A stretch of 64,000 nt of DNA from Providencia alcalifaciens (GTDB lineage: Bacteria; Pseudomonadota; Gammaproteobacteria; Enterobacterales; Enterobacteriaceae): assembly GCF_020271745.1 (NCBI RefSeq), contig NZ_CP084296.1:868001-932000 (forward strand). The letters are read 5' to 3'. Below are positions 38,329 to 49,180 of this stretch, in pieces. The number at the start of each line of letters is the position of its first letter. Position 1 is the first letter of the stretch. The notes below the pieces were generated by a model that had not been told where the DNA came from, searched no databases, and worked only from the letters and a program-made list of their open reading frames with translations. Position numbers and translations under genes: made by a program.

Positions 38329-39639
38329 ATGTTAGAGAAAATGCCTTTTTACATCGACCAAAATTCTATTTCGAGGCAGCTATTAGCCAAGGAACTTCCG
38401 AGCAATACGGTTGCGCTTGTTTTGGCAGGTGGTAAAGGATCTCGTCTCAAAGCCCTGACTCAGAAGCAGCCAAAACCTTCACTCCACTTTGGCGGGAAGT
38501 TTCGAATTATCGATTTCAGCTTATCTAACTGTATTAATTCAGGCATTTACCGGGTTGGTATACTCACCCAATACTATTCCCATCACTTAATCCAACATAT
38601 TCAGCACAGTTGGTCATTTCTAAACGGGAAAACCAATGAATTTATTGAAATATTCCCTGCTCAACAGAAACAGGATATCGAAGATTGGTATCAAGGTACC
38701 GCCGATGCTATCTTTCAAAATCTCGATGTTATTAGCCAATATCAAGCCAAATACATCATTGTGTTAGCCGGGGATCATATCTACAAAATGGATTATTCTC
38801 GCATGTTGCTCGACCATGTTGAGAAAGGGAGCCAATGCACGGTGGCCTGCATTGAAGTACCCTGTAGCCAAGCGTCTGAATTTGGCATTATGGACATTAA
38901 TGATGATGAACAAATCATTAATTTTATTGAAAAACCTCAATTTCCTCCACCAATGCCGGGAAAGCCTTATGTCGCATTAGCCAGTATGGGCGTGTACGTT
39001 TTTGATGCCCAATACCTCTATCAATTACTCGCTGAAGAGCAGCAACAGCAGAATACACAACATGATTTTGGTAAAAACTTAATCCCAAAAGCAGTACAAC
39101 AAGGCAAGGCTTGGGCGCACCCATTTAGCCGCTCCTGCGTCTATTCCGACTTTAATGTAGGCTCATCCCCTTACTGGCGAGATGTGGGGACCATTGATGC
39201 CTACTGGAACGCCAATATTGATTTAGTTTCAGCCAAGCCCGCACTGGATATGTATGACCCCCATTGGTCAATTCGGACGAGCCACTCCCCATTGGCGCCA
39301 GCTCGATTTATTCAAGGTGAATCACTGCAATCCCCCCAAATTACCAACACATTAATTAATGCAGGCTCCATCGTCGAAGACGCCAAAATTGCTAATTCCG
39401 TGATTTTCCAAAATGTCCGCGTGAATGCTCACAGCCAGCTCGATGCCTGCGTGATCCTCCCCGATGTCTCTATTGGATATGCCTGCCGCTTACAACGCTG
39501 CATTATCGATAGCGGCTGTGTGTTACCCAACAAACTGGTTATTGGTGAAGACCCACAATGGGATGCCCAACATTTCTATCGCTCTGAAGGTGGCGTCGTC
39601 CTTGTCACTCAAAAAATGCTCGATAATCTTGCGGCTTAA
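38329..39639 (+). CDS. glgC: Glucose-1-phosphate adenylyltransferase GlgC
   Basis: Makes ADP-glucose from ATP and glucose 1-phosphate, the committed step of bacterial glycogen synthesis. It is 436 residues. The nucleotide-binding [20 protein letters not shown], catalytic region [17 protein letters not shown] and the sugar-binding SMGVYVF are present, with a C-terminal left-handed beta-helix carrying the allosteric sites. It starts 21 bases after glgX and ends 11 bases before glgA. The enterobacterial enzyme is activated by fructose 1,6-bisphosphate. Confidence 0.95.
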   Translation: MLEKMPFYIDQNSISRQLLAKELPSNTVALVLAGGKGSRLKALTQKQPKPSLHFGGKFRIIDFSLSNCINSGIYRVGILTQYYSHHLIQHIQHSWSFLNGKTNEFIEIFPAQQKQDIEDWYQGTADAIFQNLDVISQYQAKYIIVLAGDHIYKMDYSRMLLDHVEKGSQCTVACIEVPCSQASEFGIMDINDDEQIINFIEKPQFPPPMPGKPYVALASMGVYVFDAQYLYQLLAEEQQQQNTQHDFGKNLIPKAVQQGKAWAHPFSRSCVYSDFNVGSSPYWRDVGTIDAYWNANIDLVSAKPALDMYDPHWSIRTSHSPLAPARFIQGESLQSPQITNTLINAGSIVEDAKIANSVIFQNVRVNAHSQLDACVILPDVSIGYACRLQRCIIDSGCVLPNKLVIGEDPQWDAQHFYRSEGGVVLVTQKMLDNLAA

Positions 39640-39650
39640 AGGAGGTTCAG

Positions 39651-41168
39651 ATGCGCATACTTCATGCAGGCTCAGAGCTATTTCCTCTACTCAAAACAGG
39701 CGGTTTAGCGGATGTGCTCGGTGCATTGCCCCAAGCTCAAATCGCTGAAGGAGCTGATGTCCGCATCGTGTTACCCGGTTTTCCCGCGCTACTGGATGCG
39801 GTTCCCCACACGTTGGTTGGCAGCCATATCAATACATTTGCAGGCCCCATCACTTTGCGTTTTGGTCATTATGATGGTGTCGGTCTCTATTTAATTGACG
39901 CCCCGCATCTTTATCAGCGTACAGGCAGCCCCTATCATGACAATAATCAACAAGAATACAGGGACAACTATCTGCGCTTTGCCTTATTAGGCTGGATAAG
40001 CTGCGAACTTGCCTGTGGTTTTGATACGGATTGGCGACCCGACATTGTTCACGCCCACGACTGGCATGCAGGACTATGCGCCGCCTATCTCGCTGCCAAA
40101 AACACCCCTGTTCCTTGCGTATTTACCGTCCATAATCTGGCTTACCAAGGGCTATTTTCGGCAACCCATTTTCCTGAGTTACAGCTACCTAACGGGTTTT
40201 ACTCCCTTGAAGGCTTAGAATTTTATGGGCAAATTTCCTACCTCAAAGCGGGGCTGTTCTACGCCAATAAAATCACCTTTGTTAGCCCCACTTATGCCAA
40301 AGAAGTCACCATTCCCGAATACGGTTATGGGTTCGCCAGTTTACTGAAACAGCGCCAATCTCAAGCGGATATTTTGGGGATCTTAAACGGTGTGGATTAC
40401 CAAGTGTGGGATCCGCAACTTGACCCGTTGATCCCACATAATTACGGTCGGCAAAATATGCTAGGTAAAGCCATCAGCAAAATGACCTTCCAGAGAGAAA
40501 ACAAACTTAATGTCACCGATAAAGCGCCACTGTTTGGCGTCGTCAGTCGCCTCAGTACACAAAAGGGACTAGACCTCTTGCTGGAAGTGATCCCCAATTT
40601 GCTGCACCAAGGCGGGCAACTTTCCGTTTTAGGCAGTGGCGACACCGACCTGCAACACGCCTTTGAGCAACTCGCCCACCAATACCCTAAACAGGTTTCT
40701 GTCCTGATTGGTTATGACGAACCTCATGCCCATAAATTGATCGCGGCCGCTGACGTGATTGTGGTGCCAAGCCGCTACGAACCTTGTGGTTTGACCCAAC
40801 TTTATGGTTTGAAATATGGCGCTCTCCCACTGGTTCGCCACACGGGGGGGCTAGCCGATACCGTTACCGATTGCTCCCTCGAAAATTTGGCAGATCGCAC
40901 GGCAACCGGTTTTGTATTTCATGATTATCACGGTTATCGCTCCAATCATGGAAAAGCCACTGAACTCAATGATGCAGTACGTCGCGTTTTTGCTCTTTGG
41001 AATGAACCGACTCGCTGGAAACGCGTACGCCGCCAAGGTATGAAGATGGATTTTAGCTGGCAAGCTTCCGCCCAAAAATACCTTGCGCTTTACCAGAACT
41101 TAATTGAATCAAAGCTTCATGACCCAACTCTTAATGACCCAACGACGAAAGGCGCTGACCATGAATAA
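39651..41168 (+). CDS. glgA: Glycogen synthase GlgA
   Basis: Transfers glucose from ADP-glucose to the growing alpha-1,4 chain (GT5). It is 505 residues against 477 in E. coli, the difference being mainly a C-terminal extension after [11 protein letters not shown]. The ADP-glucose-binding [13 protein letters not shown] near the N-terminus, [12 protein letters not shown], and the C-terminal [24 protein letters not shown] with acid residues of the GT-B active site are visible. AAAGGAGG precedes the ATG. Its stop overlaps the glgP start by eight bases. Confidence 0.95.
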   Translation: MRILHAGSELFPLLKTGGLADVLGALPQAQIAEGADVRIVLPGFPALLDAVPHTLVGSHINTFAGPITLRFGHYDGVGLYLIDAPHLYQRTGSPYHDNNQQEYRDNYLRFALLGWISCELACGFDTDWRPDIVHAHDWHAGLCAAYLAAKNTPVPCVFTVHNLAYQGLFSATHFPELQLPNGFYSLEGLEFYGQISYLKAGLFYANKITFVSPTYAKEVTIPEYGYGFASLLKQRQSQADILGILNGVDYQVWDPQLDPLIPHNYGRQNMLGKAISKMTFQRENKLNVTDKAPLFGVVSRLSTQKGLDLLLEVIPNLLHQGGQLSVLGSGDTDLQHAFEQLAHQYPKQVSVLIGYDEPHAHKLIAAADVIVVPSRYEPCGLTQLYGLKYGALPLVRHTGGLADTVTDCSLENLADRTATGFVFHDYHGYRSNHGKATELNDAVRRVFALWNEPTRWKRVRRQGMKMDFSWQASAQKYLALYQNLIESKLHDPTLNDPTTKGADHE

Positions 41169-43593
41169 TCCATTGACCATCCAAAATCGTGAACAGCGGA
41201 TCAACACACTGATCGACTCCATTCAAACCAAATTGAAATTTATGATTGGCAAAGACCCAATCATTGCTACACAACATGATTGGCTGAATGCCATCTCCTA
41301 CGCCATTCGTGACTTAACCGTTGATCGCTGGTTACGCGCCATCCGCCGTTCTCTATCTCAATCGGATCGCGCTGTCGCTTACTTATCCATGGAATTCCTG
41401 ATTGGACGCACCCTCTCCAATACTTTATTAAATTTAGGTATGTACGAGGATGTGTCTGCGGCCTTGAAAAAAATGGGCTTTGAACTGAATGCTATTTTAG
41501 AGGAAGAGGATGATCCCGGTTTAGGTAATGGCGGTTTAGGGCGTCTTGCTGCGTGTTTTTTAGATTCCCTTGCAACCTTGAAAGTGCCCTCGGTGGGGTT
41601 CGGTATCCGCTATGAATATGGCATGTTTCAGCAAAATATTATTGATGGACAACAAGTTGAGTCAACAGACCGTTGGTTACAATATGGTAATGCATGGGAA
41701 TTTCCGCGCTATAACCTCAGCTACAAAGTCCGTTTTGCAGGCCGTCTTCAACAAGAAGGCAAAGTGGTACGTTGGATAGAAACCGAAGAAGTGCTCGCAC
41801 GTGCCTATGACCAAATTGTGATGGGCTATGGTTGTGATGCCACAAATACACTGAGGCTATGGTCAGCCCATGCAACCAATGAAATGAACATCAACAAATT
41901 CAATCAAGGAGACTATTCTGCGGCGGTTGAAGATAAAAATTTTTCTGAAAATGTGTCCCGCGTGCTCTATCCCAATGACTCTACGGAATCGGGAAAAATT
42001 TTGCGTCTTGGACAAGAGTATTTTCTTGTATCAGCGACCTTGCAGAATATCCTCGATGTCCATTACCGAGTCCACGGCACGTTAACTAACCTTGCGGATA
42101 AAGTGGCAATCCATCTAAATGATACCCACCCCGTTTTAGCGATTCCTGAACTGATGCGCTTGCTGATAGATGAACACGAATATGAGTGGGAGGCCGCATG
42201 GCAAATGAGTGAAAGGATCTTTTCCTACACCAATCACACTCTGATGAGTGAAGCATTAGAACGTTGGTCTGTGGACCTTCTCGGGCGATTACTCCCTCGC
42301 CACCTGCAAATTATCTTTGAAATAAACGACCACTTTCTCACTAAAATCAAACAGCGCTACCCCAATAATCCGGAACTGTTAACTCGATTATCTCTGATTG
42401 ATGAATCCCATGGGCGCTATGTTCGCATGGCATGGCTTGCCGTCGTGGGCTGCTACCAAGTCAATGGCGTGTCAAAGCTGCATTCTGAGCTTATGACTCA
42501 AGAAATTTTTGCTGATTTTGCCAAAGTATTTCCAGAGCGTTTTAGCAATATCACCAATGGGATTACCCCACGCCGCTGGCTGGCATTGTGTAATAAACCC
42601 CTTGCAAGCTTGATTGATGAAACCATCGGTGAGAGTTGGCGGGAAGATCTCACCGAACTTTCACGCCTACAGCAACGCATAGATTTTCCTTTATTTATTG
42701 AGCGGTTAAAAACCTGCAAGTTAGAAAACAAAGTTGCTCTCGCCGATTATATCGCTAAGAACGTCAATATCATTGTCGATCCTCATGCCATGTTCGATGT
42801 ACAAATCAAACGTATTCATGAATATAAACGCCAATTACTCAATATCTTGCAAGTTATTGGGCGCTACCTGCGTATCTTGCAACACCCCGAAAAGAATTGG
42901 GTTTCGCGCGTGGTGATTTTTTCAGGGAAAGCCGCCTCATCCTACGTTAACGCTAAAATGATCATCCGGCTCATCAATGACGTCGCTAATGTGATTAACC
43001 ATGACGCCCGAATCAAAAACCGCTTAAAAGTGGTTTTTATCCCAAATTACAGTGTGAGCTTAGCGGAGTTAATTATTCCCGCCACCGACTTATCCGAACA
43101 AATTTCTCTTGCAGGAACAGAAGCTTCTGGAACAGGTAATATGAAATTTGCCCTCAATGGCGCATTGACTATCGGCACATTAGACGGCGCCAATATTGAA
43201 ATTCGTGAACATGTTGGCGAAGAAAATATCTTTATCTTTGGACATACCGCCGAGCAAGTTGATGTGATTCGTGCACAAGGCTATGACCCAAGAAAGATTT
43301 GCCAAGAACATGAAGATCTGCACAATGTCCTCAATTCCCTCGTTTCGGGCATTTTCAGCCCTGATGACCCTAACCGCTATTACCCGCTTTATGATTCTCT
43401 GATTAATTTTGGCGATCATTATCAATTGCTTGCCGATTACCACTCTTACGTTCAAGCCCAAGATGCCGTCGATAAGCTATACCAAAACCCCACGCTATGG
43501 GTGCAAAAAACACTCAATAATATTGCTAATATGGGCTATTTCTCTTCCGATAGAACCATCAAAGAGTATGTCGAGAAAATATGGGGAGTTTAG
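41161..43593 (+). CDS. glgP: Glycogen phosphorylase GlgP
   Basis: Pyridoxal phosphate enzyme of 810 residues that releases glucose 1-phosphate from glycogen ends. The PLP-lysine region is [20 protein letters not shown], and [15 protein letters not shown] and [12 protein letters not shown] are family hallmarks. The ATG at 41161 is chosen because AAAGG precedes it and similarity starts there. An in-frame ATG further upstream would lie deep in glgA. It is the last gene of glgBXCAP and pairs functionally with GlgX for degradation while GlgC, GlgA and GlgB build the polymer. Confidence 0.95.
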   Translation: MNNPLTIQNREQRINTLIDSIQTKLKFMIGKDPIIATQHDWLNAISYAIRDLTVDRWLRAIRRSLSQSDRAVAYLSMEFLIGRTLSNTLLNLGMYEDVSAALKKMGFELNAILEEEDDPGLGNGGLGRLAACFLDSLATLKVPSVGFGIRYEYGMFQQNIIDGQQVESTDRWLQYGNAWEFPRYNLSYKVRFAGRLQQEGKVVRWIETEEVLARAYDQIVMGYGCDATNTLRLWSAHATNEMNINKFNQGDYSAAVEDKNFSENVSRVLYPNDSTESGKILRLGQEYFLVSATLQNILDVHYRVHGTLTNLADKVAIHLNDTHPVLAIPELMRLLIDEHEYEWEAAWQMSERIFSYTNHTLMSEALERWSVDLLGRLLPRHLQIIFEINDHFLTKIKQRYPNNPELLTRLSLIDESHGRYVRMAWLAVVGCYQVNGVSKLHSELMTQEIFADFAKVFPERFSNITNGITPRRWLALCNKPLASLIDETIGESWREDLTELSRLQQRIDFPLFIERLKTCKLENKVALADYIAKNVNIIVDPHAMFDVQIKRIHEYKRQLLNILQVIGRYLRILQHPEKNWVSRVVIFSGKAASSYVNAKMIIRLINDVANVINHDARIKNRLKVVFIPNYSVSLAELIIPATDLSEQISLAGTEASGTGNMKFALNGALTIGTLDGANIEIREHVGEENIFIFGHTAEQVDVIRAQGYDPRKICQEHEDLHNVLNSLVSGIFSPDDPNRYYPLYDSLINFGDHYQLLADYHSYVQAQDAVDKLYQNPTLWVQKTLNNIANMGYFSSDRTIKEYVEKIWGV

Positions 43594-43604
43594 GCCTGAG
43601 AGGC

Positions 43605-43638
43605 TCTTAAAATCGCTATTATTATGGCGATTTTAAGA
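43605..43638 (+). terminator. Terminator of the glg operon
   Basis: A 12-base stem TCTTAAAATCGC/GCGATTTTAAGA with a 10-base loop, 12 bases after the glgP stop. The U-rich run is inside the stem. Confidence 0.65.
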
Positions 43639-43685
43639 CTGACAATTACATTCTTTTATATAAAACAAGCCGACATCAAATAACG

Positions 43686-44249
43686 TTACTCATACTCACT
43701 GTAATCCACTTCTTCGTCATTCAAATCAACCATCACATCGAATTGTTCCATAATCGATATAAACGGTTCGAAAATTTCTGAAGGTATTAAAATTTCATGG
43801 TAAGCATCATTACCGGAATTTAAGCCTAATAGATAATAGCCAAGCGTTTGTAATTGCTGATTCGCGCGCACAAAAATTTGGTCAGGCCTTAAATCATTTT
43901 TAGGGTCGCCAACTCCGAAATCTAATCGAATATCAAGATCCGCAATATCTAGCGCCTCTACCAAAAAAACAACCGCAGATTCACTATCTTTCCAGTCTAT
44001 CCAAAAACTATTTCCCATGTTCGATCTCACGACCAAATCCGCAATAATGAATCCAAGGTCTTCATTCTCGACACTATCAATAAAACCTTCTTCATCCTCA
44101 TCGATCAACTCTTTCAATTCCTCTTCAAAAGAAGCAATATCAGTCGCTGTATTTTCTTTAGAGTTAGGGTTCAGTAACGTCGCTAACTCAGTGATGGCTG
44201 GCATAAGTTCATTATAAAGAGCGATGGTTTCTGGCTTCATACTTTGCAT
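43686..44249 (-). CDS. Unrecognised acidic protein
   Basis: A 187-residue, strongly acidic protein with no signal peptide or membrane segment. It is rich in Glu and Asp (FEEELKELIDEDEEGFIDSVEN) and ends VDLNDEEVDYSEYE. AAGGA precedes the first ATG of two close starts. I cannot place it in a family. Its composition and the WIDWKDSESAVVFLVEALD core suggest a small soluble protein, possibly of the SMI1/SUKH or DUF type seen as immunity proteins, but that is only an impression. No partner gene is adjacent. Confidence 0.6.
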   Translation of the reverse strand: MQSMKPETIALYNELMPAITELATLLNPNSKENTATDIASFEEELKELIDEDEEGFIDSVENEDLGFIIADLVVRSNMGNSFWIDWKDSESAVVFLVEALDIADLDIRLDFGVGDPKNDLRPDQIFVRANQQLQTLGYYLLGLNSGNDAYHEILIPSEIFEPFISIMEQFDVMVDLNDEEVDYSEYE

Positions 44250-44416
44250 GAAAAATCCTTAAATTTATTATCGATGTCATCAATAATATTTTGCTGAAAC
44301 TAAAATGAGCTGTATATGAAATAATTCCTAGATTATCGGTAAGTTACGGTTATCCTACTGGTTAAGGCCATGGGTTTTGATTACATCGTTAATGCACTGT
44401 ATTGCGTTCTTAATTT

Positions 44417-46201
44417 TCAGGATTTAGGTTTCAGTATCTCGCCCATTTGCTCGACAATATGAGTGCCCTTGCCAGTCAATTTTTCTTCTGCTGTATTCTT
44501 TTCCAAATGTACCGCAATATACCGTTGATAACGTTGTGGTTTTAAACGATTCATATCCACCAGCACCAAACCATCAATGCAGTCATTAAAGGCAGGGTCC
44601 GTACCGAAATCAATAAACTGTACACCTCCCGGCTCACACAGTTCTGTATATTGTTTATACAACGTCGGAATAGAGCAGCCAATATTGCTCAGTAAGCTTT
44701 TTAGCTTCACCAAATCTTCTTGGTAATTATTACCATCAAACTGGGCTAAAACCTGTGGCAGTGATGCAGGGTAAGGCTTACGGGATTGCGCCATTGCCAG
44801 CTCAGAGGAAAAATAGAGGCGATAAAATGCAATCAGCAAATCACGTGCAGCAACGGGCAGGCTTCCAGAGATAGACACGGGACCAAATAGATAACGATAT
44901 TGAGGATACTTCGCTAAATACGCGCCAATGCCTAACCAAAGATAATCTAAGCCGCGTTTACCCCAATAGGCGGGCTGAATAAAACTACGCCCTAACTCAA
45001 TCCCTTGAGCCAAAATAGGCATCATGTCTTGGTTATAGTGGAACAGGCTATTGCTGTAGATCCCCTCTAACCCTTTTTTCTCTAGCTGCTGCTCCGTCGG
45101 CACAAATCGGTATGCGCCCACCACTTCTAAATCCTCTTCATCCCATAAAATAAGATGGTAATAATCGTCATCGAAACTATCGAGATCACGGCGTCGACCG
45201 GAGCCTTCCCCCACTGCGCGGAATGCGATTTCCCGCAATCGTCCCAGCTCGCGTAAAATCGGCGTTCGCTCTTCTTGCTGGCGCTGATAGAGGTAAATAA
45301 TTTTACCATCAGGAGTCACGCCTAGTTGCTCGCAAGCCGCTAAGGCCTTTTTCAGTTCAATGCGGTCTTCGGGTAACGCGATTGGCGCTTCACAGGTAAA
45401 CAGCCCTGCTTTTCCTTTCCCTAGCAGATACACATGGCGACGAAACCGCTCCGCCAGCTCATTATCATTCGTTCGCCCGTCATACCATTGGGAAAACGGG
45501 ATGCGTCCACCGATGCGTAATTTGATCCGATTATTGCGCTGCTTGAACATCTCGTTCACCAGCATCAAAGCAGATAGCGGCTTATACACCAAAGATGTTG
45601 TGTAGAACAGCAAGCTGTTACGGGCTTGAACATGCACGGGAACAATCGGTGCACGAGATTTGGCGGCTAAACGTAAAAACCCCGTGCGCCAATGACAATC
45701 ACGAACGCCTTTCGTCCCCCATCGAGAGACTTCCCCCGCAGGAAAAACAACCAATGCCCCTTGGTTATCAAGATGAGATTGCATACCCACGACTTGCTGG
45801 CGGTTGGTGCGATTGCCAACATTATCAACAGGAATAAATAAGCTTTGAAGTGGCTCAAGGTAACTGAGCATTTGATTCGCGACAATTTTTACATCCGGTC
45901 GAATCGTTGCAACTGCACGTAAAATTGCGAGCCCATCAAGGGAGCCAATTGGATGATTTGCAACAAATAATACTGGACCTTGGCTTGGGATATTCTCTAA
46001 ATCCCCGTCACCTAATTCGCAACGGACATTCAAGTCATTCATAAATTGTTCGACAAGATCGAGCCCTTTTAAGTGTGGATAATCCTCAGCAAGCTGCTGA
46101 AAATCTTTTTCATGCAGTAAACGCTTTAATAATTTCCGTTTCCAAGCGGGCAGTGTTTGCTGCGGAAAAGCACTTTCCAGTAAAGCATCAACACTAAACA
46201 T
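44417..46201 (-). CDS. olsF: Fused acyltransferase, OlsF-like bifunctional ornithine lipid synthase (putative)
   Basis: A 594-residue protein with two acyltransferase halves. The N-terminal half is a PlsC-type glycerolipid acyltransferase with NHPIGSLD at 82-89 (the HX4D motif) and VVFPAGEVSRWG as the second motif. The C-terminal half, from about residue 320, resembles the OlsB-like/GNAT N-acyltransferase group (REIAFRAVGEGSGRRRDLDSFDDDYYHLILWD, then GRSFIQPAYWGKRGLDYLWLGIG). This order matches OlsF of Serratia, where the C-terminal half N-acylates ornithine and the N-terminal half adds the second acyl chain. Ornithine lipids replace phospholipids under phosphate limitation in some bacteria. 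Function is inferred from architecture. GAGAGGA precedes the ATG. Confidence 0.75.
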   Translation of the reverse strand: MFSVDALLESAFPQQTLPAWKRKLLKRLLHEKDFQQLAEDYPHLKGLDLVEQFMNDLNVRCELGDGDLENIPSQGPVLFVANHPIGSLDGLAILRAVATIRPDVKIVANQMLSYLEPLQSLFIPVDNVGNRTNRQQVVGMQSHLDNQGALVVFPAGEVSRWGTKGVRDCHWRTGFLRLAAKSRAPIVPVHVQARNSLLFYTTSLVYKPLSALMLVNEMFKQRNNRIKLRIGGRIPFSQWYDGRTNDNELAERFRRHVYLLGKGKAGLFTCEAPIALPEDRIELKKALAACEQLGVTPDGKIIYLYQRQQEERTPILRELGRLREIAFRAVGEGSGRRRDLDSFDDDYYHLILWDEEDLEVVGAYRFVPTEQQLEKKGLEGIYSNSLFHYNQDMMPILAQGIELGRSFIQPAYWGKRGLDYLWLGIGAYLAKYPQYRYLFGPVSISGSLPVAARDLLIAFYRLYFSSELAMAQSRKPYPASLPQVLAQFDGNNYQEDLVKLKSLLSNIGCSIPTLYKQYTELCEPGGVQFIDFGTDPAFNDCIDGLVLVDMNRLKPQRYQRYIAVHLEKNTAEEKLTGKGTHIVEQMGEILKPKS

Positions 46202-46309
46202 AATGAAGTCCTCTCACATGCGCGTTATTGTCAAATTTAAGTCATAATAATGACGAATAAACAACCACTTTGTGACAAGATTATGAAATAAATGATGCAA
46301 GAACTATGC

Positions 46310-46334
46310 GTCATTGTCCGAGAAACCCTCGACA
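46310..46334 (+). promoter_or_regulatory. Candidate FhlA upstream activating site for fdhF
   Basis: GTCATTGTCCGA (46310-46321) and CCTCGACA (46327-46334) lie about 100 bases before the sigma54 promoter. Both words recur upstream of the hydN sigma54 promoter, which argues for a shared activator site. Confidence 0.55.
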
Positions 46335-46434
46335 CTTTTGACGATGTCATCTCAATTTAGTTGTTGTTCACTTTTCACTTGAAAATATTTTCTTTTTATT
46401 CAGTTAATTATAAATTCCATCTTCGCTAAAAAAA

Positions 46435-46452
46435 CTGGCACAAACCCTGCAT
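46435..46452 (+). promoter_or_regulatory. Sigma54 (-24/-12) promoter of fdhF
   Basis: CTGGCACAAACCCTGCAT has the invariant GG and GC separated by 10 bases, closely matching the sigma54 consensus TGGCAC-N5-TTGCA. It lies 55 bases before the fdhF start. Confidence 0.85.
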
Positions 46453-46506
46453 TAGCTCTCTTGAAAGAGCGGGAAACCGCTACACAAAAATAGAGGAGCA
46501 ATGTTG

Positions 46507-48654
46507 ATGGAAAAAGTCATCACCGTCTGCCCGTATTGCGCCTCAGGCTGTAAAATCAACCTGAAGGTGGAAAACGGGAAGATCATTGGCGCAGAAGGCG
46601 CAAATGGTCACACAAATGAAGGGGAGCTTTGCCTGAAAGGTTACTATGGCTGGGACTTCATTCATGACACTAAAATTTTAACACCGCGTTTAAAAAACCC
46701 GATGATCCGCCGTCAGCGTGGTGGCAAATTAGAGGTTGTTTCTTGGGAGGAAGCCATTGAATTTGCGAGCTCCCGTTTATTAGCCATCAAAGAAAAATAT
46801 GGTCCAAAAGCCATCATGACGACAGGTTCTTCCCGCGGTCCGGGCAATGAAGCCAACTTCGTGATGCAAAAATTTGTTCGTGCAGCGGTCGGTAGTAATA
46901 ATATCGACTGCTGCGCACGTGTCTGACACGGCCCTTCGGTTGCAGGTCTGCAGCGTTCGGTCGGTAATGGCGCAATGAGCAACTCAATTGTTGAAATTGA
47001 GGATACCAAATGTATTTTTGTCTTCGGTTATAACGCCGCGGACTCACACCCTATTGTCGCTCGCCGTATTTTAAAAGCGAAAGAAAAAGGGGCACAAATT
47101 ATTGTCTGCGACCCGCGTTATATTGAAACCGCGCGTATTGCAGATATTCACTTACCACTGAAAAACGGTTCAAACATCGCGTTATTGAATGCGTTCGCTC
47201 ACGTTATCATCGAGGAGAATCTGTATGATCAAGCCTTTATTGAGGCGCATACCGACAAGTTCGACGAATATCGTGCATTAGTGGCACCATATACACCTGA
47301 ATCCGTTGAAGAGATCACCGGTATCAAAGCCGAGGATATCCGCAGAACCGCACGGATGTACGCGAAAGCTGAAAATGCCACCATTTTATGGGGCATGGGT
47401 GTCACTCAGTTCTACCAAGGGGTGGAAACCGTTCAGTCTCTCACCAGCTTGGCATTACTCACTGGCAACCTAGGTAAGCCGCATGTGGGTGTGGGTCCTG
47501 TACGTGGTCAAAATAACGTACAAGGTGCCTGCGATATGGGGGCGTTACCGAATACGCTACCGGGCTATCAGTATGTTTCGGATAAAGCGGCTCTCGATAA
47601 ATTTGCCAAATTCTGGGGCATTGACGCAATGCCGGATGAAAATGGTATTCCGCTGAGTGAAGTCCCCCACTTTATCGATGAAGGCATTCTGAAAGCGCAC
47701 TATGTAATGGGTGAAGATCCACTACAAACTGAGCCGGATTTAGCAACGATTCGCCGCACATTCGACAAACTTGAGCTGTTAATCGTGCAAGATATCTTTA
47801 TGACCAAAACCGCGTCAATTGCAGACGTGATTTTCCCAGCTACCTCTTGGGGGGAACATGAAGGTGTCTATACGGCGGCTGACCGTGGTTTCCAACGCTT
47901 CTATAAAGCGGTTGAACCTGTGGGTGATGTAAAAACTGACTGGGAAATCATCAGTTTAATGTCAACCGCAATGGGCTACCCAATGCACTACAATAACACC
48001 AAAGAAATTTGGGATGAGCTACGTGAGCTTTGCCCGATTTATTTTGGTGCGACTTACGAGAAAATGGCGGGCTTGGCATACATTCAATGGCCATGCCGTA
48101 CGTTAGAAAGTGAAGGCACCGAGTACCTGTATGAAGGTGGTAATTTCGATACACCAAATGGTCGCGGTCAATTCTTTACTTGCGAATGGCGCCCACCAAT
48201 CGACCAAGTCAGTGATGAGTACCCAATGGTTCTTGCCACCGTGCGTGAAGTTGGCCACTACTCTTGCCGCTCGATGACCGGTAACTGTAAAGCCCTAGCG
48301 TCTCTCGCTGACGAACCGGGTTTTGTTCAGATCAATACGGCCGATGCGAAAGCGTTAGGCATTAAAGATCAGGAACTGGTTTGGGTCTGTTCACGACAAG
48401 GTAAGGTCATCACTCGCGCAAATATCAGCGACCGCCCAAATAAAGGCGCTGTATATATGACGTATCAGTGGTGGATTGGTGCTTGTAATGAGCTGGTCGC
48501 CGAGAACTTAAGCCCGATAACCAAAACACCGGAATACAAATACTGTGCGGTGCGTGTTGAGCCAATCGCGGATCAACATAAAGCCGAGCATTATGTGGTT
48601 CAGGAGTATACGGGGATCAAACGTCGCTTACGTGAGGCAGCCGAAGGTTTATAG
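46507..48654 (+). CDS. fdhF: Formate dehydrogenase H, selenocysteine-containing (FdhF)
   Basis: Molybdopterin enzyme that oxidises formate to CO2 and feeds electrons to the hydrogenase of formate hydrogenlyase. An in-frame TGA at 46924 encodes selenocysteine at residue 140, the same residue number as in E. coli, and the complete protein of 715 residues is also the E. coli length. The N-terminal [4Fe-4S] cysteines are in CPYCASGC and GELCLKG, and GNNVQGACDMG-type pterin contacts (VRGQNNVQGACDMGALP) follow. The ATG at 46507 is preferred to one six bases earlier because GAGGAG would be too close to the first. A strong sigma54 promoter precedes it. Simple gene callers split this gene at the TGA. 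Confidence 0.97.
46924..46965 (+). promoter_or_regulatory. Bacterial SECIS element directing selenocysteine at TGA
   Basis: Directly after the TGA the mRNA can form a hairpin with the apical stem-loop GCAGGTCTGC (46942-46951). The GGTCT loop and its distance from the codon are essentially those of the E. coli fdhF SECIS bound by SelB. Confidence 0.9.
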
Positions 48655-48668
48655 TTTATTTTGACGCT

Positions 48669-48711
48669 TTGCACTGTAGGAATACGTATATAAAACAAAC
48701 CTACAGTGCAA
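48669..48711 (+). terminator. Hairpin after fdhF
   Basis: A 12-base perfect stem TTGCACTGTAGG/CCTACAGTGCAA with a 19-base loop, starting 14 bases after the fdhF stop. The tail is AT-rich without a long T run. Confidence 0.6.
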
Positions 48712-48944
48712 ATTATATTAAACGCTAAATACATTAAAAACGACATATATTAAAAATCATATAACGATAATAAACATCGCCCTTCAACAAGCGATTAAAA
48801 TAAAATATTAATCGCCATTAAAAACTATTTAATAAAAAAATAACCTTCCAACAAAATAATCAACACCCTTTATTTTCACTTAGTAATTTTCCCTTTTTCC
48901 TTTCCCTTTTCCTTTACTAGCTTCTACCAATCTCTAAATAATTC

Positions 48945-49033
48945 GCGTTGTGGCTAGGCGGCAGACGCAGCTAAGCCCTAGGAGCATACATAAGTATGTG
49001 ACTAGGGTTAGCGAGGACAGCCAACAACGCCAC
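48945..49033. repeat. REP-like imperfect palindrome
   Basis: A large imperfect inverted repeat: CGTTGTGGCTAG... on the left pairs with ...GCCAACAACG on the right. Nearer the centre CTAAGCCCTAG and GCATACAT pair with ATGTGAC-type and CTAGGGTTAG sequences. Structure, position between two gene ends and the adjoining tandem copies suggest a repetitive extragenic element. Genome-wide copies cannot be checked here. Confidence 0.65.
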
Positions 49034-49180
49034 GGCGTGAAGTATGACGAGATTAAGTATGTGACTCGGGTTAGCGAGGCTAGCCAACAACGCCACAGCG
49101 CGAAGTATGACGAGATTAAGTATGTGACTCGGGTTAGCGAGGCTAGCCAACAACGCCACAGCGCGAAGTATGACGAGATT
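48992..49180. repeat. Three tandem 63-base repeats abutting the fhlA-like stop codon
   Basis: Units begin AAGTATGTGACT at 48992, 49055 and 49118. The second and third are identical apart from boundaries, and the first differs at a few positions. Each unit is the right half of the adjoining REP-like palindrome, so the array grew by duplication of that half. The last unit runs to the very stop codon of the regulator gene. A plus-strand frame reads through it as a 21-residue repeat, which I regard as accidental. Confidence 0.9.

Noticed and set aside
46501-46926. Separate 141-codon gene ending at TGA, followed by a second gene
   Set aside because: The TGA is the selenocysteine codon of fdhF, with a SECIS hairpin, the correct residue number and continuous homology on both sides.
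48992-49180. CRISPR array
   Set aside because: The repeats are directly adjacent with a 63-base period and no variable spacers, and no cas genes are near.
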